DNA of 34,937 nucleotides from a virus. The notes beneath the pieces were generated by a model. The model did no database searches and was not told the DNA's origin. It saw nothing but the letters and a program-made list of their open reading frames with translations. Shown here piece by piece: positions 1 through 6,674 of this stretch; positions within the stretch are counted from its first letter, which is position 1; every line of letters starts with the position of its first letter. Made by a program: the position numbers and the translations under genes. The stretch lies in IMG/VR virus record IMGVR_UViG_3300011114_000162, positions 1 through 34,937 of that record; one strand, written 5' to 3'.

Positions 1-127
1 CGGCAACCAGCATCAACAAAGTTGCATTCACAGCGCCTGCAACGGCTGCAACGCTGACCATTGCGGACGGCGCAACCCTTGCCACATCGGGCGCGTATTC
101 GTTGACTTTGACCGCTACAGCGGCAAC
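1..127 (+). repeat. 127-bp exact repeat of 33504-33630
   Basis: Bases 1-127 match 33504-33630 without a mismatch. The first difference is at base 128 (C here, T at 33631), after which substitutions become frequent. The repeat lies inside the fibre gene. An exact 127-base match starting at base 1 is what a short-read assembler using k=127 leaves at a branching node, so this is probably an assembly-graph junction and not a biological direct repeat. Confidence 0.9.
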
Positions 128-539
128 CAATGTCACATTCCCAACTACCGGCACATTGGCAACCTTGGCGGGTTCTGAGGCGTTTACCAACAAAACGCTG
201 ACTAATCCCACGGTTACCAACTACGTTGAGACCGTCCAGGCAGTTGGCACAGTAGGCGCATCCAGCACCTTGGCGCTGACAAACGGCACAGTTCTGACTG
301 CGACCCTCACGGCATCTACGCCTTGCACGTTCACCATGCCTACGGCAACTGCTGGCAAATCGTTCATCTTGATTCTGACTCAAGCATCATCCGGCATGAC
401 CACGGCAACATTTACCGGCGTGAAATGGCCTGGCGGCACAGCACCTACCATTACGGCAACCGCATCGGCTGTGGACATCATCAGCTTTGTGGCTAATGGC
501 TCTGTTTGGTACGGCAATGCAGCACAGGCGTTTGCATAA
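1..539 (+). CDS. Tail fibre protein, C-terminal part (allele A, 5' end cut by window)
   Basis: The open frame runs from base 3 with no start in the window, so this is the 3' part of a gene. Its product is almost identical to the C-terminal half of the complete fibre protein at 33116-34042. It is rich in Thr, Ala, Ser and Gly with beta-type repeats, including [11 protein letters not shown], a motif common in phage fibre and tail-spike shafts. An internal ATG at 102 is not the start, because the frame and the similarity continue upstream of it. Most differences from the 33116 copy are synonymous, with a few substitutions near the end (for example ETVQ versus ETLQ). The stop overlaps the start of the glycine-rich adhesin (TAATG), so fibre and tip are probably made together. 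Role as virion fibre is inferred from composition and context. Confidence 0.85.
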   Translation, partial: ATSINKVAFTAPATAATLTIADGATLATSGAYSLTLTATAATNVTFPTTGTLATLAGSEAFTNKTLTNPTVTNYVETVQAVGTVGASSTLALTNGTVLTATLTASTPCTFTMPTATAGKSFILILTQASSGMTTATFTGVKWPGGTAPTITATASAVDIISFVANGSVWYGNAAQAFA

Positions 540-2140
540 TGTTTGCGTCTAAAAACTTCTTCATCACCCGCAGCGCGGGAGGCTACCTAGTCATTGAGCA
601 GTTTCTTGCGTCTGGCTCATGGAAAGCGCCCGCTGGTGTTACTGCTGTTGACTATCTTGTTATAGCTGGCGGTGGTGGAGGTGGTACATCAGTCGGCGGT
701 GGCGGTGGCGCTGGTGGATTTCGTACGGGAACTGGTTTATCTGTAACTGCTGGAACAACTTACGCAATCACCGTTGGCGCTGGCGGCATTGGTTCAACAA
801 GTTATACCGCAGCAGGAAGTTCTGGTAACAATTCTGTATTTTCTTCAATTACCTCTACAGGTGGTGGTGGCGGTGGTTCTGAACCCAACAGTAATACAGG
901 CGCTCAAAACGGTGTAACTGGCGGTTCCGGCGGTGGTGGTGGTTCAACTACAGGAGGGGTTAATGGAACTGGCGGCGTAGCTACATCAGGACAAGGAAAC
1001 GCAGGCGCAGCAGGAAGCACAGACAACGCCACTTATCGCGTAGGCGGTGGCGGTGGCGGTGCAGGGTCTGCTGGCTCAACTGGAACTACGTCTGCAAATG
1101 GTGCTGGCGGCGCTGGTGGTTCTGGAACTGCTTCCAGCATTTCTGGCGCTAGTGTCACTTACGCTGGAGGCGGTGGCGGTTCACCACACAGCGCAGGAAC
1201 GGCTGGCGCAGGCGGGTCAGGTGGTGGCGGCAATAGTGGAACACTTGTAAGCGCAACTGGTGTATCGGGAACTGCAAATCGTGGTGGCGGTGGCGGCGCT
1301 GGTGGCAATGAGCAAGTTGGTGCTGGCGGCGCTGGCGGTTCCGGCATTGTCATCTTGTCCTACACCTTGCCAAAAGGCACAGTCATTGAATTCCTGTCTA
1401 CTGCGACATGGAAAGCACCAGCAGGCATTACTACCGTTGATTACTTGGTGGTAGCGGGTGGCGGTGGCGGTGCTGGTGGTACTGCTGGCGGCGGCGGTGG
1501 TGGCGCTGGTGGACTCTTAACTGGCACAGCTTTATCAGTAACTGCTGGTACAACTTACACCGTTACAGTTGGTGCGGCTGGTTCTGGTGGAGCAGTAAAT
1601 ACTATTGGCGCTCAAGGTTCCAGTTCAACATTTAGCTCAATTTCACCAACTGGTGGTGGTTATGGTGGTTATTCAAACACGGCAGCAGGCTCAGGTGGGT
1701 CAGGCGGCGGTGCTGGTGGTAAGTCAACAACTAATTTAAGTGGTGGTGCTGCAACCTCAGGACAAGGTAATGCTGGTGGTAGCGCAGTAAATGATGCGCT
1801 TAATCAAGCGGGCGGTGGCGGTGGCGGCGCTGGAGCAGTTGGTGGCAATGCTGCTGGAGCATCTACTGGCGGCGCTGGTGGTAACGGTACAGCATCATCA
1901 ATTACTGGCTCATCAGTAACTTATGCTGGTGGCGGCGGTGGCGCAGGTTTTTACAACACATCTTATGGAACAACTTCAAATGGAGGTTTGGGTGGTTCTG
2001 GTGGTGGAGGTACGGCTAATTCTGCTGGAACTGCAAACTTAGGCGGCGGTGGCGGCGGCGGTGGCGGTTCTGTTGGTGGAGGAGGAGCAGGAGCCGGTCA
2101 AAATGGCGGGTCTGGAATTGTTATCCTCAAGTTGAATTGA
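539..2140 (+). CDS. Glycine-rich tail-tip adhesin (allele A)
   Basis: A 533-residue protein, probably the receptor-binding tip of the fibre. It has two tandem modules of about 265 residues. Each opens with a short beta segment (WKAPAGVTAVDYLV near residue 29, WKAPAGITTVDYLVV near residue 291), followed by long glycine tracts broken by variable Ser/Thr/Asn loops, and the first closes with SGIVILSYTLPKGTVIEF. This resembles the polyglycine-sandwich adhesins of phages such as S16 (gp38 type), where glycine helices form a scaffold and the loops between them bind receptor; this is known for that family and inferred here. The start at 539 overlaps the fibre stop (TAATG). A longer in-frame start at 506 lies inside the fibre gene and is unlikely. 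A divergent counterpart begins at 34042. Confidence 0.85.
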   Translation: MFASKNFFITRSAGGYLVIEQFLASGSWKAPAGVTAVDYLVIAGGGGGGTSVGGGGGAGGFRTGTGLSVTAGTTYAITVGAGGIGSTSYTAAGSSGNNSVFSSITSTGGGGGGSEPNSNTGAQNGVTGGSGGGGGSTTGGVNGTGGVATSGQGNAGAAGSTDNATYRVGGGGGGAGSAGSTGTTSANGAGGAGGSGTASSISGASVTYAGGGGGSPHSAGTAGAGGSGGGGNSGTLVSATGVSGTANRGGGGGAGGNEQVGAGGAGGSGIVILSYTLPKGTVIEFLSTATWKAPAGITTVDYLVVAGGGGGAGGTAGGGGGGAGGLLTGTALSVTAGTTYTVTVGAAGSGGAVNTIGAQGSSSTFSSISPTGGGYGGYSNTAAGSGGSGGGAGGKSTTNLSGGAATSGQGNAGGSAVNDALNQAGGGGGGAGAVGGNAAGASTGGAGGNGTASSITGSSVTYAGGGGGAGFYNTSYGTTSNGGLGGSGGGGTANSAGTANLGGGGGGGGGSVGGGGAGAGQNGGSGIVILKLN

Positions 2141-2151
2141 TTGGAGATGTA

Positions 2152-2508
2152 ATGGCACACTTTGCAAAGATTGAAAACGGCATCGTCACGCAAGTGATTG
2201 TGGTTGGCAATGAGGACACCTCATCTGCTGATGGCACAGAAAAAGAATACATTGGTGCAGCTTTTTGTGAACGCCTGTTTGGTGGTGATTGGAAGCAGAC
2301 TAGCTACAACGGGCGCATCCGCAAGAACTACGCTGGCATCGGCTACACCTACGATGAAAGCCGTAATGCTTTTATCCCTCCACAGCCATTTCCAAGCTGG
2401 ACGCTGATGGAAGACACTTGCCAATGGACAGCGCCGACTGCAATGCCTACTGATAACAAGCTGTACGCATGGGATGAGGCCACACTATCTTGGATTGAGG
2501 CAACATAA
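2152..2508 (+). CDS. Conserved phage protein of unknown function, downstream of adhesin
   Basis: 118 residues beginning MAHFAKIENGIVTQVIVV. The middle has the aromatic motif TSYNGRIRKNYAGIGYTYD, and the C-terminal half alternates Pro and Trp (PFPSWTLMEDTCQW). I recognise this as a small protein often found beside fibre genes in environmental tailed phages, but I know no proven function; a fibre assembly or tip role is only suggested by position. The start is the ATG at 2152 with GGAG just upstream; a TTG at 2137 overlapping the previous stop is a less likely start. It joins the next gene by TAATG. Confidence 0.75.
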   Translation: MAHFAKIENGIVTQVIVVGNEDTSSADGTEKEYIGAAFCERLFGGDWKQTSYNGRIRKNYAGIGYTYDESRNAFIPPQPFPSWTLMEDTCQWTAPTAMPTDNKLYAWDEATLSWIEAT

Positions 2509-2741
2509 TGGAATATCAAGCAATGTTCAACTTTGTTGCAGGCATATTGCTTGTTGCTATTGGTTGGTGGTGTAAGGAAATATGGGATTCGGTGAAAGCC
2601 CTTAAAGCTGACATTAAATCCATTGAGATTGATTTGCCCAAAAACTATGTCAGCAAAAAAGACATTGAAAGTCGGTTTGACAAGATTGATGCAACCCTAG
2701 AGCGCATTTTTGACAAGCTAGAAGCAAAAGCCGACAAATGA
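2508..2741 (+). CDS. Small membrane-anchored coiled-coil protein
   Basis: 77 residues. An N-terminal hydrophobic segment (about residues 7-23) is followed by a charged helical region with heptad-like spacing (KALKADIKSIEIDL, DKIDATLERIFDKLEAKA). The layout, one N-terminal transmembrane helix and a soluble coiled coil, recalls XhlA-type or Rz-like lysis accessory proteins. Its place directly before the holin and endolysin genes supports an accessory role in lysis, but no family is certain. It starts in overlap with the preceding stop. Confidence 0.7.
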   Translation: MEYQAMFNFVAGILLVAIGWWCKEIWDSVKALKADIKSIEIDLPKNYVSKKDIESRFDKIDATLERIFDKLEAKADK

Positions 2742-3020
2742 ATGCGCGGCCTTGTCATCTTTCTAATTGCCGCCTTTGTGTACGGCGCAACGATTAAACG
2801 TGAATGCAGCGTTTCTGAGTTTGTAAACCTTATGTACTCAAACAACAACCCAAAGGATCGCGCAGATAAAGCATGGGATTGGTTGGAAGAATCAGGGCCG
2901 ATTTGCAACAAACAACAATTGACGTTGATCTATGCAAATTTGCCAACCCTTATGGGGTCATCTGACAGCATGAAAATTCGGGCAAAAATTGAGCAATTGC
3001 ATGAAAGGGCATCAAAATGA
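2742..3020 (+). CDS. Small exported or membrane-anchored protein in lysis cassette
   Basis: 92 residues with a hydrophobic N-terminus (LVIFLIAAFVYGATI), either a signal peptide or an anchor. The remainder is polar and helical with two cysteines (about residues 22 and 55) that could form a disulphide in the periplasm. I do not recognise the family. It begins at the base after the preceding TGA and overlaps the next gene by ATGA. It sits between a coiled-coil membrane protein and two holin-type genes, so it may be a lysis regulator or spanin-like protein; this is inference from position. Confidence 0.65.
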   Translation: MRGLVIFLIAAFVYGATIKRECSVSEFVNLMYSNNNPKDRADKAWDWLEESGPICNKQQLTLIYANLPTLMGSSDSMKIRAKIEQLHERASK

Positions 3021-3247
3021 ATGAATCGTGGTTAGCGCGGAACATCCAGCCCGTAACGGTTGCGTTCTTGTTGTTCTCCTATTTCTTTTTTGCGTTGCTG
3101 TCGGTTTTCAATTTGGAAACACGGGGCGCTTACGTTGATCTGCTTGGTCAGGCCATGATCATTGTGATTACCGCTATTTTTGCGGGCAAGACCGCTGAGA
3201 AAATTGTAGACATCCGCACCAATAAAGGAACATCAAATGGCACTTGA
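3017..3247 (+). CDS. Putative holin-like or antiholin-like protein
   Basis: 76 residues with two predicted transmembrane segments (about residues 13-32 and 41-58) and a short charged tail. It overlaps the upstream stop (ATGA) and runs 11 bases into the 3TM holin gene. Two small membrane proteins in overlapping frames just before an endolysin is the usual arrangement of a holin with a partner or inhibitor. Which of the two forms the lytic hole cannot be read from sequence alone. Confidence 0.65.
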   Translation: MNESWLARNIQPVTVAFLLFSYFFFALLSVFNLETRGAYVDLLGQAMIIVITAIFAGKTAEKIVDIRTNKGTSNGT

Positions 3248-3644
3248 TCCCGTTTCCGCACTCCTAGACATTGGCGGCAAGGTTATGGATCGGTTGTGGC
3301 CTGATCCAGCGCAAGCTGCTGCTGCAAAATTGGAATTGTTCAAGCTACAGCAAAGCGGTGAATTGGCAATGATTGCGGGTCAGCTTGACATCAACAAAGC
3401 AGAGGCTGCAAATCCATCGGTGTTTGTCAGCGGTTGGCGACCAGGTATTGGTTGGGTATGCGGCGCAGGCTTTGCCGTCCAGTTTGTTGTTGGCCCGCTG
3501 GCTGAATGGGGTAGTGCAATTTATGGTCACCCTATCAAATTTCCAAGCATGGACATGGGCACAATGATGCCTTTGCTTTTGGGAATGCTTGGCCTTGGCG
3601 GTATGCGTACTGCCGAAAAAATAAACGGCGTGGCTGCCAAATGA
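3237..3644 (+). CDS. Holin of the three-transmembrane (GTA) type
   Basis: 135 residues. The N-terminal half is amphipathic (KVMDRLWPDPAQAAAAKLEL), followed by the hallmark VSGWRPGIGWVCG near residues 63-75 and hydrophobic segments running to the C-terminus (FAVQFVVGPLAEW; MMPLLLGMLGLGGMRTAEKI). This matches the GTA_holin_3TM family, which permeabilises the inner membrane to release endolysin. It lies immediately upstream of, and overlaps by four bases, the endolysin gene. The family call rests on the GWRP..GW motif and on position. Confidence 0.85.
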   Translation: MALDPVSALLDIGGKVMDRLWPDPAQAAAAKLELFKLQQSGELAMIAGQLDINKAEAANPSVFVSGWRPGIGWVCGAGFAVQFVVGPLAEWGSAIYGHPIKFPSMDMGTMMPLLLGMLGLGGMRTAEKINGVAAK

Positions 3645-4057
3645 TCAATTCCCGCAGCTTGGATGACTTAGCCCCGCCCGTTAAACAGCGGGCACAGGCG
3701 TTTGTAGACGCTGCCAAAGCCAAAGGCATTGACTTGCTGGTGACTTCTACCTACCGCGACAGCGAAAGCCAAGACGCGCTTTATGCCCAAGGCCGCACAA
3801 CGCCTGGCAACATAGTGACAAGAGCCAAAGCAGGGCAATCTTGGCACAACCACCGCTGCGCCCTAGATGTTGTGCCGCTGGTCAATGGAAAAGCAATATG
3901 GGACGATCAAGCTATGTGGAAACAAGTAGGCGAGATTGGCAAGGCTTGCGGCCTAGAATGGGCTGGCGATTGGAAAACTTTTAAAGAATACCCGCATTTT
4001 CAATATACGGGTGGAATGACCCTTGCCCAACTTCAGCAGGGCGCAAAAATCACTTAA
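3641..4057 (+). CDS. Endolysin, M15-family peptidoglycan peptidase
   Basis: 138 residues. The zinc-site pattern is clear: SWHNHRCALD at residues 67-76 gives His69 and Asp76, and the YPHF segment gives His119. STYRD near residue 36 is the usual first motif of the M15 fold. The Gly of the consensus SxHxxGxAxD is replaced by Arg72. Phage members such as the T5 endolysin cut L-Ala-D-Glu (or related) cross-peptide bonds in peptidoglycan. There is no signal peptide or SAR segment, so release should depend on the holin just upstream. It ends tail-to-tail with the leftward operon, overlapping its last gene by 8 bases. Confidence 0.9.
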   Translation: MINSRSLDDLAPPVKQRAQAFVDAAKAKGIDLLVTSTYRDSESQDALYAQGRTTPGNIVTRAKAGQSWHNHRCALDVVPLVNGKAIWDDQAMWKQVGEIGKACGLEWAGDWKTFKEYPHFQYTGGMTLAQLQQGAKIT

Positions 4058-4223
4058 CTTGTGTTTCAACTTGATGCACCAATGCGGCGTGCATCTTAGA
4101 AACCTCGACAAGCGCCTCTAGGGTCAATTTGATAGCCAAATCAGGTTTGTTGTCTAACACGGCCCAATGCGCATCTTTAAGCGCCTTTTCAGCGTTCATG
4201 CAGGGTCTTGCATAGTCAATCAT
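4050..4223 (-). CDS. Small helical protein, last gene of leftward operon
   Basis: 57 residues starting MIDYARPCMNAEKALKDAHW and ending VETQVK, almost entirely helix-forming, no recognised family. Its ATG (4223-4221) overlaps the TGA of the upstream gene as ATGA, which is the main reason to believe it. An internal Met at 4199 is an alternative start. The last 8 bases overlap the 3' end of the endolysin gene on the other strand, so the two operons converge with no intergenic space and no visible terminator. Confidence 0.6.
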   Translation of the reverse strand: MIDYARPCMNAEKALKDAHWAVLDNKPDLAIKLTLEALVEVSKMHAALVHQVETQVK

Positions 4224-4444
4224 TTGTTTCCTTGTGGTGCAGAATAAAGCGCCATGCCAACCGGCAAAACCATTGCGGGGTTTAACGGCTCAACAATAAA
4301 CCTACCAAAAGACATTCCAGTTACATACGCCACAGGCTCCTGCGCTGGCTCTTGCAACTTGTCCGCAGCCATAGCACGCTTGGCTTGAAAGCCGCCTTGT
4401 CTGCGCTCAATGTCTTCAAACGCCTCATCTTCTTCAGTTTTCAT
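4220..4444 (-). CDS. Small conserved phage protein with PVAYV..PVGMALY pattern
   Basis: 74 residues. The first part is charged (MKTEEDEAFEDIERRQGGF), and the second has QEPVAYVTG followed about 30 residues later by LPVGMALYSAP. The pair QEPVAxx and P(V/L)G..LY recurs in many small phage early proteins of unknown function. The start at 4444 is chosen because it forms ATGA with the upstream stop; a start 27 bases further up (4471) would overlap the upstream gene more deeply. No function assigned. Confidence 0.65.
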   Translation of the reverse strand: MKTEEDEAFEDIERRQGGFQAKRAMAADKLQEPAQEPVAYVTGMSFGRFIVEPLNPAMVLPVGMALYSAPQGNK

Positions 4445-4653
4445 AGCATTCCATTTCGTAGTGTGATGCAAGTGCCCTCAATCAGCGTGACCATCTGATT
4501 GCCTTTAAGCGCCATCTTTTGCAAATTTTCTTTTTGCAAATCCACCGCAGCACGGCATTGTTGTTCAGTCTTGTACCAAGTTTGCGCTTGCATAAATTCG
4601 CAATTGTTATTCATGCACACAAACAAAACGGGGATGTAAAGAATGTGGATCAT
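4441..4653 (-). CDS. Small protein with N-terminal hydrophobic segment
   Basis: 70 residues. MIHILYIPVLFVCM is hydrophobic, followed by a short Asn/Cys stretch and then a polar helical region with two more cysteines (EQQCRAAVDLQ, EGTCITLRN). It is probably exported or anchored in the inner membrane. The start at 4653 overlaps the upstream stop (ATGA). No recognised family. Confidence 0.6.
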   Translation of the reverse strand: MIHILYIPVLFVCMNNNCEFMQAQTWYKTEQQCRAAVDLQKENLQKMALKGNQMVTLIEGTCITLRNGML

Positions 4654-4775
4654 GCTATCAATTCCCACACAATGCTTGCAATCACAGACATAAACAACAC
4701 AAAGAAAAATATGGCAATGACGGTTTTTGCCATGTCAATGAAAAACCCGCCGCCGGAATCGTCTTCATCGTTCAT
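4650..4775 (-). CDS. 41-residue single-pass membrane protein
   Basis: An acidic N-terminus (MNDEDDSGGG) is followed by one long hydrophobic helix (KTVIAIFFFVLFMSVIASIV). Its start at 4775 overlaps the TGA of the upstream gene as ATGA, and its own stop overlaps the next start the same way, which argues it is real despite its size. Longer starts in the same frame (4844, 4814) would run through the upstream small gene. Function unknown; possibly an early membrane-acting protein. Confidence 0.55.
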   Translation of the reverse strand: MNDEDDSGGGFFIDMAKTVIAIFFFVLFMSVIASIVWELIA

Positions 4776-4909
4776 TTGCAATGCTCTGTAAAAATTGCCA
4801 TTGCGTTCTTGCATGGCGGGCAATAAGTTGCGTAACCAATCCAAAAAAACAGCACGGTTACGGTGCAGCTAAAGCCAATCAAGGCCAATGTGGTTTCAAT
4901 CAGTCTCAT
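4772..4909 (-). CDS. 45-residue membrane protein
   Basis: MRLIETTLALIGFSCTVTVL begins one transmembrane helix of about 25 residues, followed by a Cys-containing tail (YCPPCKNAMAIFTEHCK). The CPPC pair could bind a metal or form a disulphide. Both ends are ATGA overlaps with neighbours in the operon (stop of the winged-helix gene at 4906-4908; start of the next gene at 4775). No known family. Confidence 0.55.
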   Translation of the reverse strand: MRLIETTLALIGFSCTVTVLFFWIGYATYCPPCKNAMAIFTEHCK

Positions 4910-5199
4910 ATCAATGACCTTTGTTGTGGTTGAAATGCCCATTCACGTTCCAAACGGTTTGACAATGATTTGACCAACTGGCCCGTTTGCTTGATCAGCC
5001 CCTGGCGCTCCAATTCGGGCAACCGGCGGCTGATCTGATTTTTGTCCAATTTGGACAGCAACATAATGCCGTCTTTGCCTAGCGCCCCATGACGCTGTAA
5101 ACAATCAACAATGACAATGGCGTGATCTTTAGCTAGGCCATCGGCCTGCGCTGCCGCCATCCAGCTTGTGACCGGATCGGTGTTTCGTGCTAAATGCAT
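4906..5199 (-). CDS. Winged helix-turn-helix phage protein
   Basis: 97 residues starting MHLARNTDPVTSWMAAAQA. The motif (A)R.TDP.TS..AA near the N-terminus, followed by a helical segment, LSKLDKNQISRRLPELERQG (recognition-type helix) and a beta-wing (LIKQTGQLVKSLSNRLEREW), marks a small winged-helix family common in phage early operons. It probably binds DNA or a host protein; the target is not visible. The start at 5199 has AAGGAAAA upstream and is preferred to an in-frame ATG at 5271 inside the endonuclease gene. Confidence 0.75.
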   Translation of the reverse strand: MHLARNTDPVTSWMAAAQADGLAKDHAIVIVDCLQRHGALGKDGIMLLSKLDKNQISRRLPELERQGLIKQTGQLVKSLSNRLEREWAFQPQQRSLI

Positions 5200-5642
5200 A
5201 ATTTTTTCCTTAAAATTTTGGCTTTCTTGCCTTTTGTTGCTGGATTGTTTTCTCCTGTTCGTGATTTGCAATATTCAATAAATTTAGGCATATTTAAATT
5301 TTCTTTTTGAGTGCCCCACCGCAAATTTTCAGGTTTGTTGTTGCAAGCGTTTTCATCTATATGAATAACAATTGCACGTTCAAATGGAGCCAATCCATGA
5401 AAAGCCTCACATACAAGACGATGAATTTTCATGTTCCCCAACTTATGATTGGATATTCTCATGTATTCATATCTTGCTGTTTTTGAGGCTTTTGTTTTTA
5501 TTCCATAAGTTGGTTTTGGTTGATATTTTCGAATACCACCATAAGGCATTGCTGCGGTTGATGAAGGCAGGCAAACCCTGCCCCAGCTACTAGCTGTCAT
5601 ACCTGGTTTGCTTGGAACAGGTTTCCATATTTCGTTTTGCAT
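5190..5642 (-). CDS. HNH homing endonuclease (NUMOD4-HNH type)
   Basis: 150 residues. The N-terminus (EIWKPVPSKPGMTASSWGRV) is a NUMOD4-like DNA-recognition segment. The nuclease core is IHRLVCEAFHG followed by VIHIDENACNNKPENLRWGT, giving the His, Asn and Asn/His-type positions of HNH_3 enzymes. These are selfish free-standing genes that cut allelic sites lacking them. It separates the SSB-like gene from the winged-helix gene in an otherwise tightly coupled operon, with a 23-base gap upstream and a 10-base overlap downstream, consistent with a late insertion. Confidence 0.85.
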   Translation of the reverse strand: MQNEIWKPVPSKPGMTASSWGRVCLPSSTAAMPYGGIRKYQPKPTYGIKTKASKTARYEYMRISNHKLGNMKIHRLVCEAFHGLAPFERAIVIHIDENACNNKPENLRWGTQKENLNMPKFIEYCKSRTGENNPATKGKKAKILRKKLCI

Positions 5643-5665
5643 TTAGGCATGATAGCATATCATTT

Positions 5666-5914
5666 CTAAAATGGCACATCATCTTCGTTGTCCTTTGGCA
5701 AACCTTGAAACTTGTCCTCGCGTGGGCGCGGCTCATTCAAAAATGCCCAGCCGTCCCAGCCGCCTTCTTTCAGCGGAATCACATCTAATTTGAGCATTTC
5801 GCCTTTTTGCGTTTGAATAATTGACCCAATGCGCTGGTAGCGATTCTTTTGCTGACCATCGGCATTGGTGTAGCTACCCACAATGCAACTGATTTCCATT
5901 TTGATTTTTGACAT
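5666..5914 (-). CDS. SSB-like single-stranded DNA-binding protein
   Basis: 82 residues with a compact beta-rich body (ISCIVGSYTNADGQQKNRYQ; WDGWAFLNEPRP) and an acidic C-terminal tip ending DNEDDVPF. That tip resembles the DDDIPF tail with which bacterial SSB recruits partner proteins. It lies two bases downstream of the ERF annealing gene, the usual pairing of a phage annealase with an SSB. It is shorter than classical SSB, so the OB-fold call is an inference. RBS-like AAAGGG precedes the start. It ends with TAG, so amber is an ordinary stop in this genome. Confidence 0.7.
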   Translation of the reverse strand: MSKIKMEISCIVGSYTNADGQQKNRYQRIGSIIQTQKGEMLKLDVIPLKEGGWDGWAFLNEPRPREDKFQGLPKDNEDDVPF

Positions 5915-5916
5915 AG

Positions 5917-6516
5917 TTACCCTTTAAGTGATTCGGCGTGTTTCTTAATGCTGCTGCGGGTTTTGCTGTCAAGCATTCCCCACAAAGCAGTCTTTTCTTC
6001 CACATCGGTGATGCCCGAATATTCTTCAAACGCACCAATTAGGTCATTGGCGCTCATGCGCTCATCAATGGCTGCTGCAACGTCTGCAACAATTGCCATG
6101 CGGGTGGGCGGCACAAGGTCAGTCTTGGTTGCTGAAACTTTGACCTTACTGGCTGCATTGCCGTCATCATCTTCCGGCGCTATGCCAGCCGCCGCCATCA
6201 GGCTGTACCGCCTGGCGTAAGTCAATGCCGACCCATAGCCTTGCGGGTCTTGTTTGCTGGCAGGAACGTGCAGCTTTCCGCATTCCATCATTTCGCCCGA
6301 TTCATGGACAAACACCGTTTCCACAGTCACGCCGGTGTTGTCCTCAGATGTTCGCTGAATTAAGGCTATTCCTGCGGCGTTTAAGGCATCCACAACGGCC
6401 TCAATGCACCCCGCAAGGTCAACGTACTTAGACCGGAAATGCGGGTTTGTGGACGTTTTTAACGCCGGTGCAAATCCGCGCTGGGCGCGTACCAAAGCTG
6501 ATGCAATATTTTTCAT
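5917..6516 (-). CDS. erf: ERF-family single-strand annealing protein
   Basis: 199 residues with the ERF pattern: NPHFRSKYVDLAGCIEAV near residue 24, the central VETVFVHESGEMM, and QGYGSALTYARRYSLMAAAG near residue 92. ERF proteins form rings that anneal complementary single strands and let phages circularise or recombine terminally redundant genomes (P22 Erf). The C-terminal 70 residues form a separate helical domain that may bind partners. It overlaps the upstream zinc-ribbon gene by ATGA and precedes the SSB-like gene by two bases. Confident by motif. Confidence 0.93.
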   Translation of the reverse strand: MKNIASALVRAQRGFAPALKTSTNPHFRSKYVDLAGCIEAVVDALNAAGIALIQRTSEDNTGVTVETVFVHESGEMMECGKLHVPASKQDPQGYGSALTYARRYSLMAAAGIAPEDDDGNAASKVKVSATKTDLVPPTRMAIVADVAAAIDERMSANDLIGAFEEYSGITDVEEKTALWGMLDSKTRSSIKKHAESLKG

Positions 6517-6674
6517 AAATCACCTCCAAAATCTTCACCACATTTTTCACAAGTAAAATACCAAATGACGGTCACATCGTCAAAAGCGTGTCGCGTCATT
6601 TCGCCGCAGTCATTGCCACAGATTGGGCATTCGTGATCTTCACGGGGTCTGTCAAAAGTAGCGTCTGTTTGCAT
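6513..6674 (-). CDS. Small zinc-ribbon protein
   Basis: 53 residues with two CxxC knuckles: CPICGNDCG and CEKCGEDF, spaced about 25 residues apart, a typical zinc ribbon. The start at 6674 overlaps the stop of the lipoprotein gene (TAATG); an in-frame start 21 bases upstream is less likely. It could bind nucleic acid or protein; no named family is certain. Confidence 0.65.
   Translation of the reverse strand: MQTDATFDRPREDHECPICGNDCGEMTRHAFDDVTVIWYFTCEKCGEDFGGDL

Noticed and set aside
1047-1454. Several open frames in other frames and on the minus strand inside the glycine-rich gene
   Set aside because: Repeated GGX codons keep other frames open; the products are low-complexity Pro or Ala/Val strings.
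1-2140. A diversity-generating retroelement acting on the adhesin
   Set aside because: No reverse transcriptase or template repeat is visible, and the two alleles differ by scattered synonymous changes and indels, not only at adenines.
5649-5663. Inverted repeat ATGATA-GCA-TATCAT upstream of the HNH gene as an operator
   Set aside because: It is a single AT-rich copy with no matching site elsewhere in the control region; it could arise by chance.
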